Assembly (NCBI GenBank): GCA_029856635.1
Contig: JAHKLH010000018.1
Coordinates: forward strand, 1-16,114
Origin: Candidatus Njordarchaeota archaeon
Lineage (GTDB): Archaea > Asgardarchaeota > Njordarchaeia > Njordarchaeales > JAHKLH01
Direction of reading: 5' to 3'
DNA: 16,114 bases
The notes beneath the pieces were generated by a model. The model worked only from the letters and a program-made list of their open reading frames with translations. It made no database searches and was not told where the DNA came from. Positions 1 through 11,300 of this stretch are shown piece after piece. The first letter of the stretch is position 1. Each line of letters opens with the position of its first letter. Position numbers and translations under genes: made by a program.

Positions 1-1
1 A

Positions 2-967
2 GAGGTTTTAGAACCGAGTAATAATCCCATTGTTTTGATAAAAAACTTTAACGACCTCACTTTAAAAATTGGAGAATCAATAAACTTAGGAAATCTAAAC
101 GATTACTTCCGTGACCCAGATCCGGGAGATTCTATTCAGCTCTGTACTGCAAGGACTTCAACAGGAGCAGTTGATGTAGAAATTCAGAATATGGAATTGA
201 TTGTGACCGGACAAGTAATAGGGCAGGATCAGATTGAGGTTGAATGCTCAAGTACTGACAGAACTTTTGCTGTAGATAGCTTTAATGTAGAAGTTGTAGA
301 CCCGAATACTGGAATTGGTGTTTCTGGTAAAGCTGGAAAGAAGCACAGGTTGTATGTCGTGAAGAGAGGAGCACGTCGTGGAGGGCTTTGCCTTAGAAAC
401 TGGAAATGTTCGCCTTGGAGCGAATGCGGGTTTAGATGTATCTGCAAGACAAAAGGATTGGTTGATATTGATGAATATGAAGTTGAATCATGTGAAATGT
501 GTAAAGAGGAATGCGAATGTGGTTATTTCAAAATAAGAACATGCGAGGATATGAGCGGATGCGATGAGGATTATTTTTATCAATTGAAATTGGGAGGAGA
601 GATAACACCCACTCCAAAACCTCCAGAGTCCATGGTATGCGTGCCAAGAGAAGAAAAACCGGTTGTTATGCCTGAGATGCCTGAGATAGAAGTAACTACT
701 CCGAAACCGAAAAAAAGAAACATTTGGATTTTCATTTTGCTGGCAGCAATCATTGCATGGGCTATTTTCTTTATAGTTGACCATGCCAGAAATCAAGCGT
801 GGAGGAGAAAATTCAAGAAATGGATGAAATTTGAATTAAGCAGAGGAGTAGCTATAGGCGATATTATTAAGAAATTGGAAACAAGTTGGATGAGATATTC
901 GAATAAGCAAAAAGAAATTGCAAGCAAGATAATCGAAAATTTGAAGAAATTGCTTAAAAGAAAATGA
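2..967 (+). CDS. Surface protein with cadherin/Ig-like domain, Cys-rich module and C-terminal anchor (5' end outside window)
   Basis: The frame is open from the left edge (nt 2). A TTG at nt 35 could be read as a start, but the codons before it read NNPIVL and lead straight into a cadherin/Ig-like domain (nt ~26-300; NDLTLKIGESINLG, YFRDPDPGDSIQL, ending FNVEVVDP), so the true start lies upstream. Next is a cysteine-dense module (nt 389-580) opening with WKCSPWSEC, which resembles thrombospondin-type modules of archaeal surface proteins. A Pro/Lys linker is followed by one membrane helix (nt 722-778, IWIFILLAAIIAWAIFFIV) and a strongly basic tail of about 60 residues. By the positive-inside rule this is a type I protein: domains outside, tail in the cytoplasm. 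The stop overlaps the giant gene's start as ATGA, which implies one operon and coupled translation. The protein probably partners the giant protein. No enzymatic motif is visible. Confidence 0.85.
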   Translation, partial: EVLEPSNNPIVLIKNFNDLTLKIGESINLGNLNDYFRDPDPGDSIQLCTARTSTGAVDVEIQNMELIVTGQVIGQDQIEVECSSTDRTFAVDSFNVEVVDPNTGIGVSGKAGKKHRLYVVKRGARRGGLCLRNWKCSPWSECGFRCICKTKGLVDIDEYEVESCEMCKEECECGYFKIRTCEDMSGCDEDYFYQLKLGGEITPTPKPPESMVCVPREEKPVVMPEMPEIEVTTPKPKKRNIWIFILLAAIIAWAIFFIVDHARNQAWRRKFKKWMKFELSRGVAIGDIIKKLETSWMRYSNKQKEIASKIIENLKKLLKRK

Positions 968-2370
968 ACTATAAAAAAGCACTTATTTTAGTAATTGTTT
1001 TTCTTTGTATTTTAAGCAGTCTAGGTTATGTCTACAGCCAAAGTAAAAATAGTTATGCAACTTCAACTGTAATAGTACCTCTATCTCAAAAAGAATGTTC
1101 CAAGCTATTTAGTAAAATAAAAGTATTGCGTGCTATTCAAATCAAAACTCAACTAATGAGCGGAGAAGAATTCAAATGCACGCAATCGTGCTACTACTAT
1201 GAAGATGGCGTTGTTAATACTAAACTTGTAGGTTCAATGCAGAAAGGTTACGTGCAAGATTTAAAAAAAGATGAGCGCAAACCACTAAAGAGTGCATGTG
1301 GTATTGGAGAAGATAAATTTTATGTGGAAATCGGTCCAGTGGAAAACCAACAACAAATTTTAAAACAATTTTCTGACAAGGGATTTGACCTTGCTTCTAT
1401 TTCTGAAAATCAAATTCCTGTTGGTGGAATAAGATTCACTCGCACTGCCGAATGCAAAAACATTTTTCCCCCTGTGCAAGATATTGTCTTTGTTTGCCCG
1501 CGTGTAACTACTTATCCTTCTCCTATTGAGGAAGAGAAGCCTGGATGTTGTGTTTGTTCTGCTCCTCATACGCTACCTATGGGCTATGGGCCTACAGATA
1601 AGTTACCTATAAAATACAGATACATAGACAATGTTCCTAGTGAGGATGCTTGTATAAGAGAATGTGCAAACCTAAACTTAATTTTCCATGAGTTTTGGCC
1701 TGGGAAAAAATGCCCGCTGTTTCCAACTGAGCAACCACAACCACCTTTAGCTGAGGGCGAATTTGTAAAATTTCCCGGAGGATACCAAATTTTCTGTAGA
1801 TGTGAACCAAATGAACCAGATACTAACTTGATTGTTGCAGCACCACCTGAAATAGACATAATGAAGCCATTTGTAAAAAAATGCGAGCATCTTTTAATCA
1901 ATGGATTTGATCTAATGGGAGATGCGCCAGGAAAAACACACGTTAAGATCATAAATCCGAGCAAAGAAAAGGTTCATCTTCATTTACCTGCAGCAAAATA
2001 TTGCGTTTATGCGAAGGTTAAAACAGAAGATCTTTCAATAGAGGAGGTATATAAACCAGAGCTAGAACCACCTAATTTAATAATTATGATCTTTGATGCT
2101 CTACTGCGTGCAATATACCCATTAAAAAGATATGTCATCATCTATCCTAAAATTGGGTTGTATGAGCAAAATTTATATCTCTTAAAAAGATATATTGGAT
2201 TATACGAATGCAGTGATTCCATAGATAATGATGGTGATGGATTTATCGATTACCCAAATGATCCAGGATGCAGTAGTCCATTTGACGATTCTGAGTATAA
2301 TTCTGTAAATAAGGAAGTTGCATTAACTCCATGGAATTATAAAAATATATGTGTTTTGCCCAAAGGCAAA
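964..2370 (+). other. Signal peptide and Cys-rich N-terminal ectodomain of the giant protein
   Basis: Residues 1-469. A short basic start (NYKK) and a hydrophobic core ending near GYVYSQ form a signal peptide or N-terminal anchor. The rest holds about 19 cysteines, many in close pairs (PGCCVCSAP, CIRECANL, FCRCEPN), as expected of a disulfide-bonded outside domain. It includes Pro-rich linkers and a loop with an EF-hand-like Asp pattern (separate entry). No named fold is recognised. Confidence 0.7.
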
Positions 2371-5300
2371 TTTCTTTTGATAATCTTGTTGTTTTCATTA
2401 GCTGGTTTGTTATTTTACCTTGGTAAGAAACGCAAAAAGAAGATCTATTATGTTGGTGGCGGTGTCTCCTTTACTTGTGGATTATGGCTAAGTTTAACGA
2501 ATTATCAATTTCCGTATCACTACATATTAAATTCATTACTTTCTGCCCTGGTTGTTTTAACGTTTATATATGGAAAAAAATCAAAAAAACCGCTTTATGA
2601 ACTTTCAAGTTATGTTCTTGGAGATTTGGCAACGCTTTCTTGGTATTACTTCTTGACGATTTGTACTTTGCTAAAACTTCCTTGGTTCATTGCTATAAGT
2701 GGAGTCTTTACTTGGCTTTCTCTACAAAAAACATTCGAATTAAGGAAAGCTGTGCTTAAAGTTCCTGGGGCATATTACGCGTATAAATCCTTGAGAATTT
2801 ACTCTAGAGCCAGAGTCATAGGAATGATGCTTAGAAAAGGTTGGAGTAAGAGGACCATTGATAAGGCCTTTAAAGCAGCTAAATTAATACCAAAATATGT
2901 TTATCTTTCCAGCGTTTTAGCCGGTATAGCTGTCGGATTATTTTTAGGAACAAACTACTACGCAATTATTTTTGTTGGAGTTCCTTTAAAAATAGCTTGT
3001 TTATTTTCTTTATTCGGTTTATTGGTTGCATTGTGTTTGAAAGTCTTGAAGCGATCACCTAAACACACAAAAATTATAAGTATTCTCCTAATTGGGTTGG
3101 TTGTTTCATTAAGTCCTGTCCAGGCTATTACGATAGAAGTACCAGGTTTAGAAGAAGCATATACTGTTGAGGAAGAAAATCTCTTATATAAAATAATTGA
3201 CGCAATAAAAAAGAGAGTTACTTCAATCGCAAAAGAACTAAGACCTATCAAGGATCCTTACAAGAGGATAGCATTGTGTTTTAATTCTTACAAAGAACTT
3301 GAACACAACGAGGCTTTAACTATCGATTTGCTTGAAAAGAAAGTAGTTGAGGATCCGTCTATTGAATTAGTAGAAGACGATGAAGTGCCCTCTTTTGGAG
3401 ATGAAGTCGCAGTTGCAATATATCATAAATTACGCGATAAAAGAAAACTAACTGATGTTGTCTTGATAAAAACTCAGGATGAATATTATAGTGTTTATGG
3501 AGAGTTTAAGATAAATTTGAATGATTTGTTTGATTTCGGCTTTTTTGTTTATCCTGAGCCAATTTTGGATGTTGCTAAGCAGTTGTTTGGTAATGTTGAT
3601 GAACGTGTATTCGCGTCACTTGAAAAAGTTGATCATCTTGATGTTATTTTGGATAGAGATGGAAAACTACTTGCATGGCTAGATCCTTATGGAAGGGGAG
3701 AATTTTATTTTTATGAAAAAGAAGGCAATGGAATACTTATAATTGACTGGAAAGGCAATGCTGTTTATACATCGCCAGATATTAAGAGGTATTATACCAG
3801 ACGAGAGGATGGAAGTTTTGAAATAATCGAGTTCGATCGCAAAGAAGAAAAATTCAGAATAGTTGTTGATGGTGTTGTTGTCAATGAAGGAAGTTACGAG
3901 GTTACTGATGAATATACTATCTTAAAGTTTTCTGATGGTAGCGAATCTGTTATTGGAGAAGATCAAGGTTACACGCAATTTGATAATAGAGTGAAGTTTA
4001 GTTTCGATGGCGATAAAAGTGAAGGAGAGGTTCAAGATATTTACAATGGAGATAGTTGGATTGAAAAAGATAAGCTTGGCGAGAGTTCTCTAGAAGCTGA
4101 TTTGAAAAGCGAAGACAAGCAGGTTTATGCTAGTGCACAAGAGGTTTTTGTGAGGCTTGATGAGAAAGAACACCAGGAACCAGAACGCGGTTGTGAACTT
4201 GAATGTTATCCTTGTCCTCACGATGAAATGAAAGAACCATTTGAATTGAATTTTAGAAAAACCATTTCTAGTACGGTTAGAAGTGAGTCCATTGAAAGTT
4301 CAGACTCAACAATAACCGGACATGCAGGAATACCTATTTGGGCAGGTCCACAAGTTCCCGGTCAGATGCAGCAACGGCTTTTGCAACTTGCAATATGGAA
4401 CGCTAGAGCCAAAAAGATAAAAAAATTTGAAGCAGAAAACCTTCCTCCAGGACCTGAAAGAAAGGAGAAAAAAAGATTATTCGGAGATTTGCTTCAGCTT
4501 TACGAAAAGAAGGCAGCCGCAAACAAGGAAATTTTGGATTGGAATGGGTTTGAATGTGATAAGTTTTTGGCAATTTTAATGAAAGAATACGATGAAGCTG
4601 CAGAAAAGATTTGCGCATGGGAAGAAGAATTTAATAAAAAATTCTTTGGAAGTTTAAATTTCTTTGAAGAATGGAAAAAGAGCGCAGAAAAGATTTTGAC
4701 TAAAGCCAAATCCAAATTTTTAAACCTTAAACTTGGTCACACAGGGTTGGATCCTGAATATTTATTAACGGAAATGAAAAACGCACAGGAAGATATTAAA
4801 AAATTAGAACCAGAAATTAATAAGCTTTCTAAGTGGATTGATGAACTTGAATCTGAATTCAATTCCAAAAGAATTATCTGTGAAAAAGATAAAGCAAAGG
4901 CACAATTAGCACAACTTAAAGAAAGGTTTCTTGCCATTAAAGAATTTATAAAACGTTCTGAGGACATTTTAGCCGATTTGATCAATTCTTATGAAAACAA
5001 GAAAAAAATAATTGATCCGCAACTAGAATCCGAACCCGAGTTAATCTTAGTTTTGTTAGATATCCATGATGTTTACGCTATATGGCAAAGACTTTATTAC
5101 GCCGCCGTAATGCGTTTATATTATTATTCAATTAAAATCGCAACCATTGTTGCTTGCTGTGAACTACATATCGATTGTAAATGTGGAAAACAAGTTCCGC
5201 CTTTAAAGCTCAGGCCATGGAATCCTCGATGCAATTCGTATTATGATTGTTCTATCTCATACGGAAATTTTCACTATATTGATTTTCGCAGAGATTATTC

Positions 5301-8300
5301 TCCACCATCTAACCAGCAAATTGTTTACTCAATTATGGAAATAACAAATGCCGAAAAACGCCCTATAAGCATATCTGAAAAAATTAATGCAAAAAAGCCA
5401 TGTTGTAAAGATCTGAATAACTGTTGGAGCAAATTCAATGATGGAATAAAGAAAATAAGCAAAAACCTTGAGAAAGAAAAAAAGCGATTAGAAAAAGAAC
5501 TATCTTTAGATATACTAAGTGAGAAATTAAATAAGCTCAATGAAAAAATCAAATTAATCGATTCCAAGCTATCATTTTTAATTGATGAATCGCTCAATCA
5601 ATTCAAAGTAAAGGACATGGGAGATGGTCGAGTTTTGATTTTTTACAATGGGGAATTCTTGATATATGATAGAAATACTAGAAAGCTTTATGGTGCCGAT
5701 ATAGGCCCGAAAAAACCAAGTGGTAACTATAAGGCAACAGGAACTTTATTTGGAAACGCTCCTGTTTGGCAACACACAGAAAGGACACTTCTACCTGAGA
5801 TGATAGACCCTGTTACCAGAAAAGAATGCATAAAACTGGCTGAAGAGCTGAAAAAACTAATTAAACAATACAACGAACTTGTTGGTCAATATAACAAAAA
5901 AATACAACAGCTTAACAAATTACTTACTGAAAGACTTCGAGAGATGCTAAAGAAAGTATTTGAAGAATTTTATAAATGTATACGATCGTTTATAATGAAG
6001 CGATGCCATGGCTTATGGACAAAGCTCCAAGATGCGTTCAAAGAAAACATCAATGAGAGGCGTAAAACTTTGAATTCAGAAATTGGTTCAAAGTTGCAAT
6101 CAAATCCGGAGTTAAAGGATAAATATGCCCCGATCCTTGAACAACTTAAGAAATTCAAATACAAAAACCCAATAGATTCTGCAATAGATCTAGCTTTAAT
6201 CGAATTTGATGCATTTGGTAAGTTTGGCAATCTATTGGATTATTGGGGAGTTAAAGGTATTGGATGTAGGGGAAACATAGTTGTTGTGGTGTGGATTGAT
6301 GGTAGTAAAGAAATGGTTGCCTATTGCGATTGTAAAGATCCGCATAATGTGAAAACTTACGATGTTGGCAAGTATGAAAGGGAAATGGATTCAGCTGAAA
6401 AAATGCTAGATAAAGTAGTAGCTGAAATCAGTAAAGTAATAAAGGAAGCAAAAACGTCGAAAGAACTTGAGGAAGGTTTCAGTAAATTAATTTCTTACCT
6501 AGAAAACGAAATGAACGACTTAACCTATGAGGAACCGAGAAAAATCATCCAAAGAGTAACTGATTCAGTAAAGAATCAAAAAAATCAAGCAATTATCGAT
6601 TTTTATAAACAAAAAGTATTAGAACTTATACGTAAATGCGATGATTTATTAAACCAAGTAAAAAGCTCCAAGGATGCAATAGAAAAAATCGATTTACTAA
6701 CTCAGTTTTCTGAACCTTTCTATCGTCTTTTGGATTTAATAGACGAACTTGAATGGGTTATTAGAAAATATGAAAAAGAAATTGATTATGAATCTGTTGT
6801 TAAAGCTTTAGAATCGTTAAAGGAAGGAATTATTTCTAAGATCACAGAATATAAACTTATTGTTTTCCAAGAAGAGTACAAAATTGACGAAGAATATCCT
6901 GAATGGCCTGGAAAAGCTGAAAAGGACTACATCAATAAACTTGAAAAGTTTAAAGAAACTCTAGATCCAAAAACTTATTCTGCCTTAATACAAGAAATTG
7001 AAGCTACTATCAAGACTTTAAGAGAAATTCACGATAAAAAGAGATTTAAGAGTGCATTTGCCTTTGAAAAGACACGAGAAGAGTTCAATAAATATATAAA
7101 AGCATTAAGGGCCCATAATGTTACACGTTATCTTGAGTCCGATGAATTCACTAATTTTGCAAAAAATGGTAAATTTATAGAAGATCTAGAAAGCGCTGTT
7201 AATAAGATAAGTACTTGGATTAGGGAAGGCAGGTTTTATGATGCACGTTTCGCAGAACAAATTTTGAAAGTTCTTGATACTTTCCATAGGCTGGCTAAAT
7301 CAACTTATTTAACAAACGAGCTTCTGAAAGCGTTGCCTAAAAAATTTGAAGAATTTCAAGAAGCTATAAGGGAGCAGGATATGACTAAAATTAAAGAAAG
7401 CCATGAATCTCTTCTTAAGAGCCTCGAGAAATTTGCAGAAGATCTTAGAAAACTTTACGGTATCGATGAAACAGTTACAATTGAGAAAATTCTCGACGAA
7501 TCAGGCTTACACTTTTCTTCTATAAAAGAATATGGAAAAGAAGTCTCTCTCGGTACTTTTTATAAGGAGTTAAAAGAATATGATTTAAAGAAGTTAGAAG
7601 TCTCTATTAATCTTGCGCAAAAAGCTAAGGAGTTGATAAACGAATACGGTCCTCTTTCCGGAGAGGTACTTGTCCAACTTGAGACTTATATAGAAAAAAC
7701 AGTTCCGGATAAATATAAGGATATGGCTCAGACGTATCTTGAAAACATAAGGCGGTATCAAGAGGAAATGAAGAAAAAGATTCTTCAGGAAAAACAAAAA
7801 CTCGAAGAAGAATTTAAAAACCTAGAAAGATACGTCAAAGAAAAAAACTTCGAAAAAATATCCGAATTAAAAGAAAAGATTGGCCACATATTTGCTCTTC
7901 AGCTTCAGGCAGCGCTAGCTGGAAAATCGCTGGAAGAACAAATTGACTTACTTGAAGATTTACTCCACTCATTTATGGTGGACCTCTGGCTCGAACACGT
8001 TTATAAATTAGAAGAAACTAATGGTCCGGTTACTACGATATGGAGATCTCCTATTGGGGATGTTGAGATTTATTCCAACAGAAATTTCGGTGAAAAATTC
8101 GGAGAAAGCAATCTTGATGAAATCTTCCGTATAATAATTATGACATTAGCTAAACTTGATCCTGAAAGGATTCCTAAATTAACCGCCGAGTTAAATAATT
8201 TTATATATGGTGTAGAAGAATGCAAACCAGACGTAGCTATACTAACTAAAATTGCTGAAGAAAGGGATAGTATACTTGGGAAGTTAAGCTTAAAAATCAA

Positions 8301-11300
8301 TGAGGTTTGGGATGATAAAAATACAATTCATACTTTAAGAGAATGGCTTAATTCTTTTTTTGCGTTAAAAATTCAACTTAAATCTTTGGACAAAGAATAC
8401 TATGAAGGATTGACACATAGGGAGGCTTTAATAGAATCGATAAAAGAAGAGTACAACCTTCTCAGTCGGCTAAATGAATATATTTCACATAAACGAGACG
8501 CAGAAAGACGGCAGGAGAGCATGTGGACAACTATAAACCGGATTTCTGATCCGTATGACTGGGTTAGTATGAGCGAGAAATTAGAATCTGAAAAAATATG
8601 GAACTTAATGAGATCGCAGTTTGAAATTTTGAATAAAGAATTGGAAAATGGTATAAGTCTTGCTGATCTTCCTCCTGATGAAAAACGCCGTATAATGGAA
8701 GCAACAATCGATGGACTAATTCTGTTGAGGTGGTTAAAGTTAGAAATTTGGACATATCAAGAGAAAACATATTTTGACATTTACACCAGAGGCACTTATA
8801 ACATAGCACAATTTTTTGGTATGATCATTGAAGGTCTATTTACTGGCCCTTTCAAACTTCGTGATGCTTTTGAATGGGGATTTGGTCAACTAGAAATTGA
8901 AAAAGAATATGAGAATTTAATAAAAGAATCTTCAGCGTTAGAACATTACAACAATTCTGGGTTTGACTTTAGTAAACTTTCTAAAGAGGACCAGGCAATC
9001 ATAGAAAAACTCGGCTTAAAAGATATAGAAAAAAATGAGTTTATTCCAGGGAAGACGCTTCCATTCAAATTTGAAAACATAGATGAAATTTCCTATATGG
9101 GAAAGCACGGACGATTAGAAGCGTTTATTGATGGTGTTGTAAATCCTGGCAGCTTAACATTAATGCATTTCTTTTCTTTAGGATTAAACGCCTTAATTAA
9201 CGCTATAAAAAGCGGTCTTATCGGACTCACTAACTTACTACTCGCGTCGGAACGTGTTATATTAAGAGGTTTGGGTAAGTTTCTTTTATTTTCTGGGCGG
9301 GTTCTTAGACCTGTCCTTAAAATAGCGACTACGCCATACGAGATTTCACAAAATTTTGAAACTTGGTTGAGGAATTCGTTAGCAAGATTTATAGGAAAGC
9401 GTGCTGCAGAGGTAGTTGCTTACCTTAAGTCAGAGATTGGTTTAGAAGAGCTTATTTATAATAATCCAATAATTACGGCCTTAACTGGAGATTTGCCTGA
9501 TATATTAGAGTGTTTATATGGTGTGTTGGTGGCAAAACCAAAGTCTCTAATTCTGAGCCAAATCAAGCTTTTAAACGAGGTAAATCTTCATACAGAATTA
9601 GAAGAATATATCAAACTACAACACGGGCTGGAAACTGCACTTACGTCTGAAGAAGCAACCAAATTGGAAAAGGAGGCAGAAGCGATTTTACAACAAATGA
9701 AAGCAAAACTCAAAGAGAGGCTCTCCGAAGATTTTAAAGAAGGACTTTCTGAGCAGGATATTGACAATTTCATTACCGAGTATCTTGACAACAAAATAAA
9801 AGCATTTCAAAATGTAGCTTTTCTTCAAGAGCAGCTTGAAAAATGGCTTAGTATTCCGGAATCGCTTCAGATATCAGAAGGAATGGTTGTAGGTGTTGGT
9901 AAAGGCGGAGAAAGAGGCGATTTTATAAAAACCATCTATTTGCCACAAGGAGAACTTATCATAAAAGGCGATGTTATGGGTCATGGTGAAGAAGCAAACC
10001 CGGGAAGATTGGCTGTTGAAGAATTTATCAGAGCGAATGAAGAAAAACTCAAAGAGATATTCGAATATGAAGGACTGGATGGCGTTGTGAAGTTTTTAAG
10101 AAGTCCCGAGTCTATAAAACAACTTAAAGCTTTATTTGAAAGATATGGTAAAGAATTTAGGCTTCTGACTATGACTATTGTGTTCAAAGACACTGCTGGA
10201 AAGATACATATTCGATCTTTAGGCGAGGGAGGAATTTTCATATGCGATAATGAAGGTAATATAAAAGAATCGATGGCGCGAGGAAGAAAAGAGATCGGTG
10301 CCGCTTTAATGCCAATTCCTTTAAAAATTGAAGGTGAGACCGTGGTGGCGAGTAGCCCGGTTGCTCTTGTTTCTGATGGAGTACTTGAAGCAATTCACAA
10401 AGAGACAAACACACAATTGCAAGACAATCCAGCCCACCTACAAGCGATTATTAAAGAATTAATTCTAAATGGACCTTCAAGCGCATACGAAAAACTAAAA
10501 AGCCTAGGTTACGTGCTAGAAGATGATGTTACATTACTTAGAGTGATCCCTTCTGCAAAAACAATAGATCAAGAATTATTTGCTAGATATAATGATTGGA
10601 TGCGCTTAGAATCGGAGCTGGAAAAAATAGAAGAAGAGCGAGCTCTGAAATATGAGATCTTAAGCGTAATGAACGATTTTAATCGTATTTTAGCTAAAAA
10701 TAATGGAGATTTGATTAAAACACGAGAAAAGATCCTCAACATAATAGAAGCACGTTCTAGAGTGTGGAAGTTGGCTTATCCAAAATACTGGAAACTTCTA
10801 AAAGCCGGATTAGAAAACTGGGTAGAATGGACCGTACGCGACAGAGCGCATGAAATGGTGAATAATGCTATAAAAAGTGGGAATTACGAAGAAGCTTTAG
10901 AAATAGGCAAACGTTTCAAAGAAGAGCTAGGTTTTGATCTTGAAAGCTATGTTAGATCAAAAATACTATTAGAACCATTGGTATTTTCTGCGCTTCAAGT
11001 TCCTCCGCGTTTATTAGAAAAATGGCTTGAAGGTAGAAGTATTAAAGCGGCCTTGGAAGACGCTTCTTTCCGTGAGAAGCTTTTAGCTGCAGGAGGTATC
11101 CCTTATAGTATGCTTTCATTACAACAACTGATTGATGTTTATAAAAATATACTTGCTGAATTGAATCGTGGTACCGAACCCAGTTTCATTCTTGAAAGTA
11201 TAAAAGGCTTAAATGAAGAACTAATAAACAGGCTTGCTAAAATTGAAGAAGACATTAAGAATATCGAAGAATGGATTTATAGTTTTTCAAGAAATAAAGA

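Noticed and set aside
35..37. TTG as the start of the first gene
   Set aside because: The frame is open to the window edge and the codons before it belong to the same Ig-like domain, so it is an internal Leu codon.
4336..8763. SMC/Rad50-like ATPase, suggested by long coiled coils
   Set aside because: No Walker A, Walker B or signature motif was seen on either side of the coiled coils.
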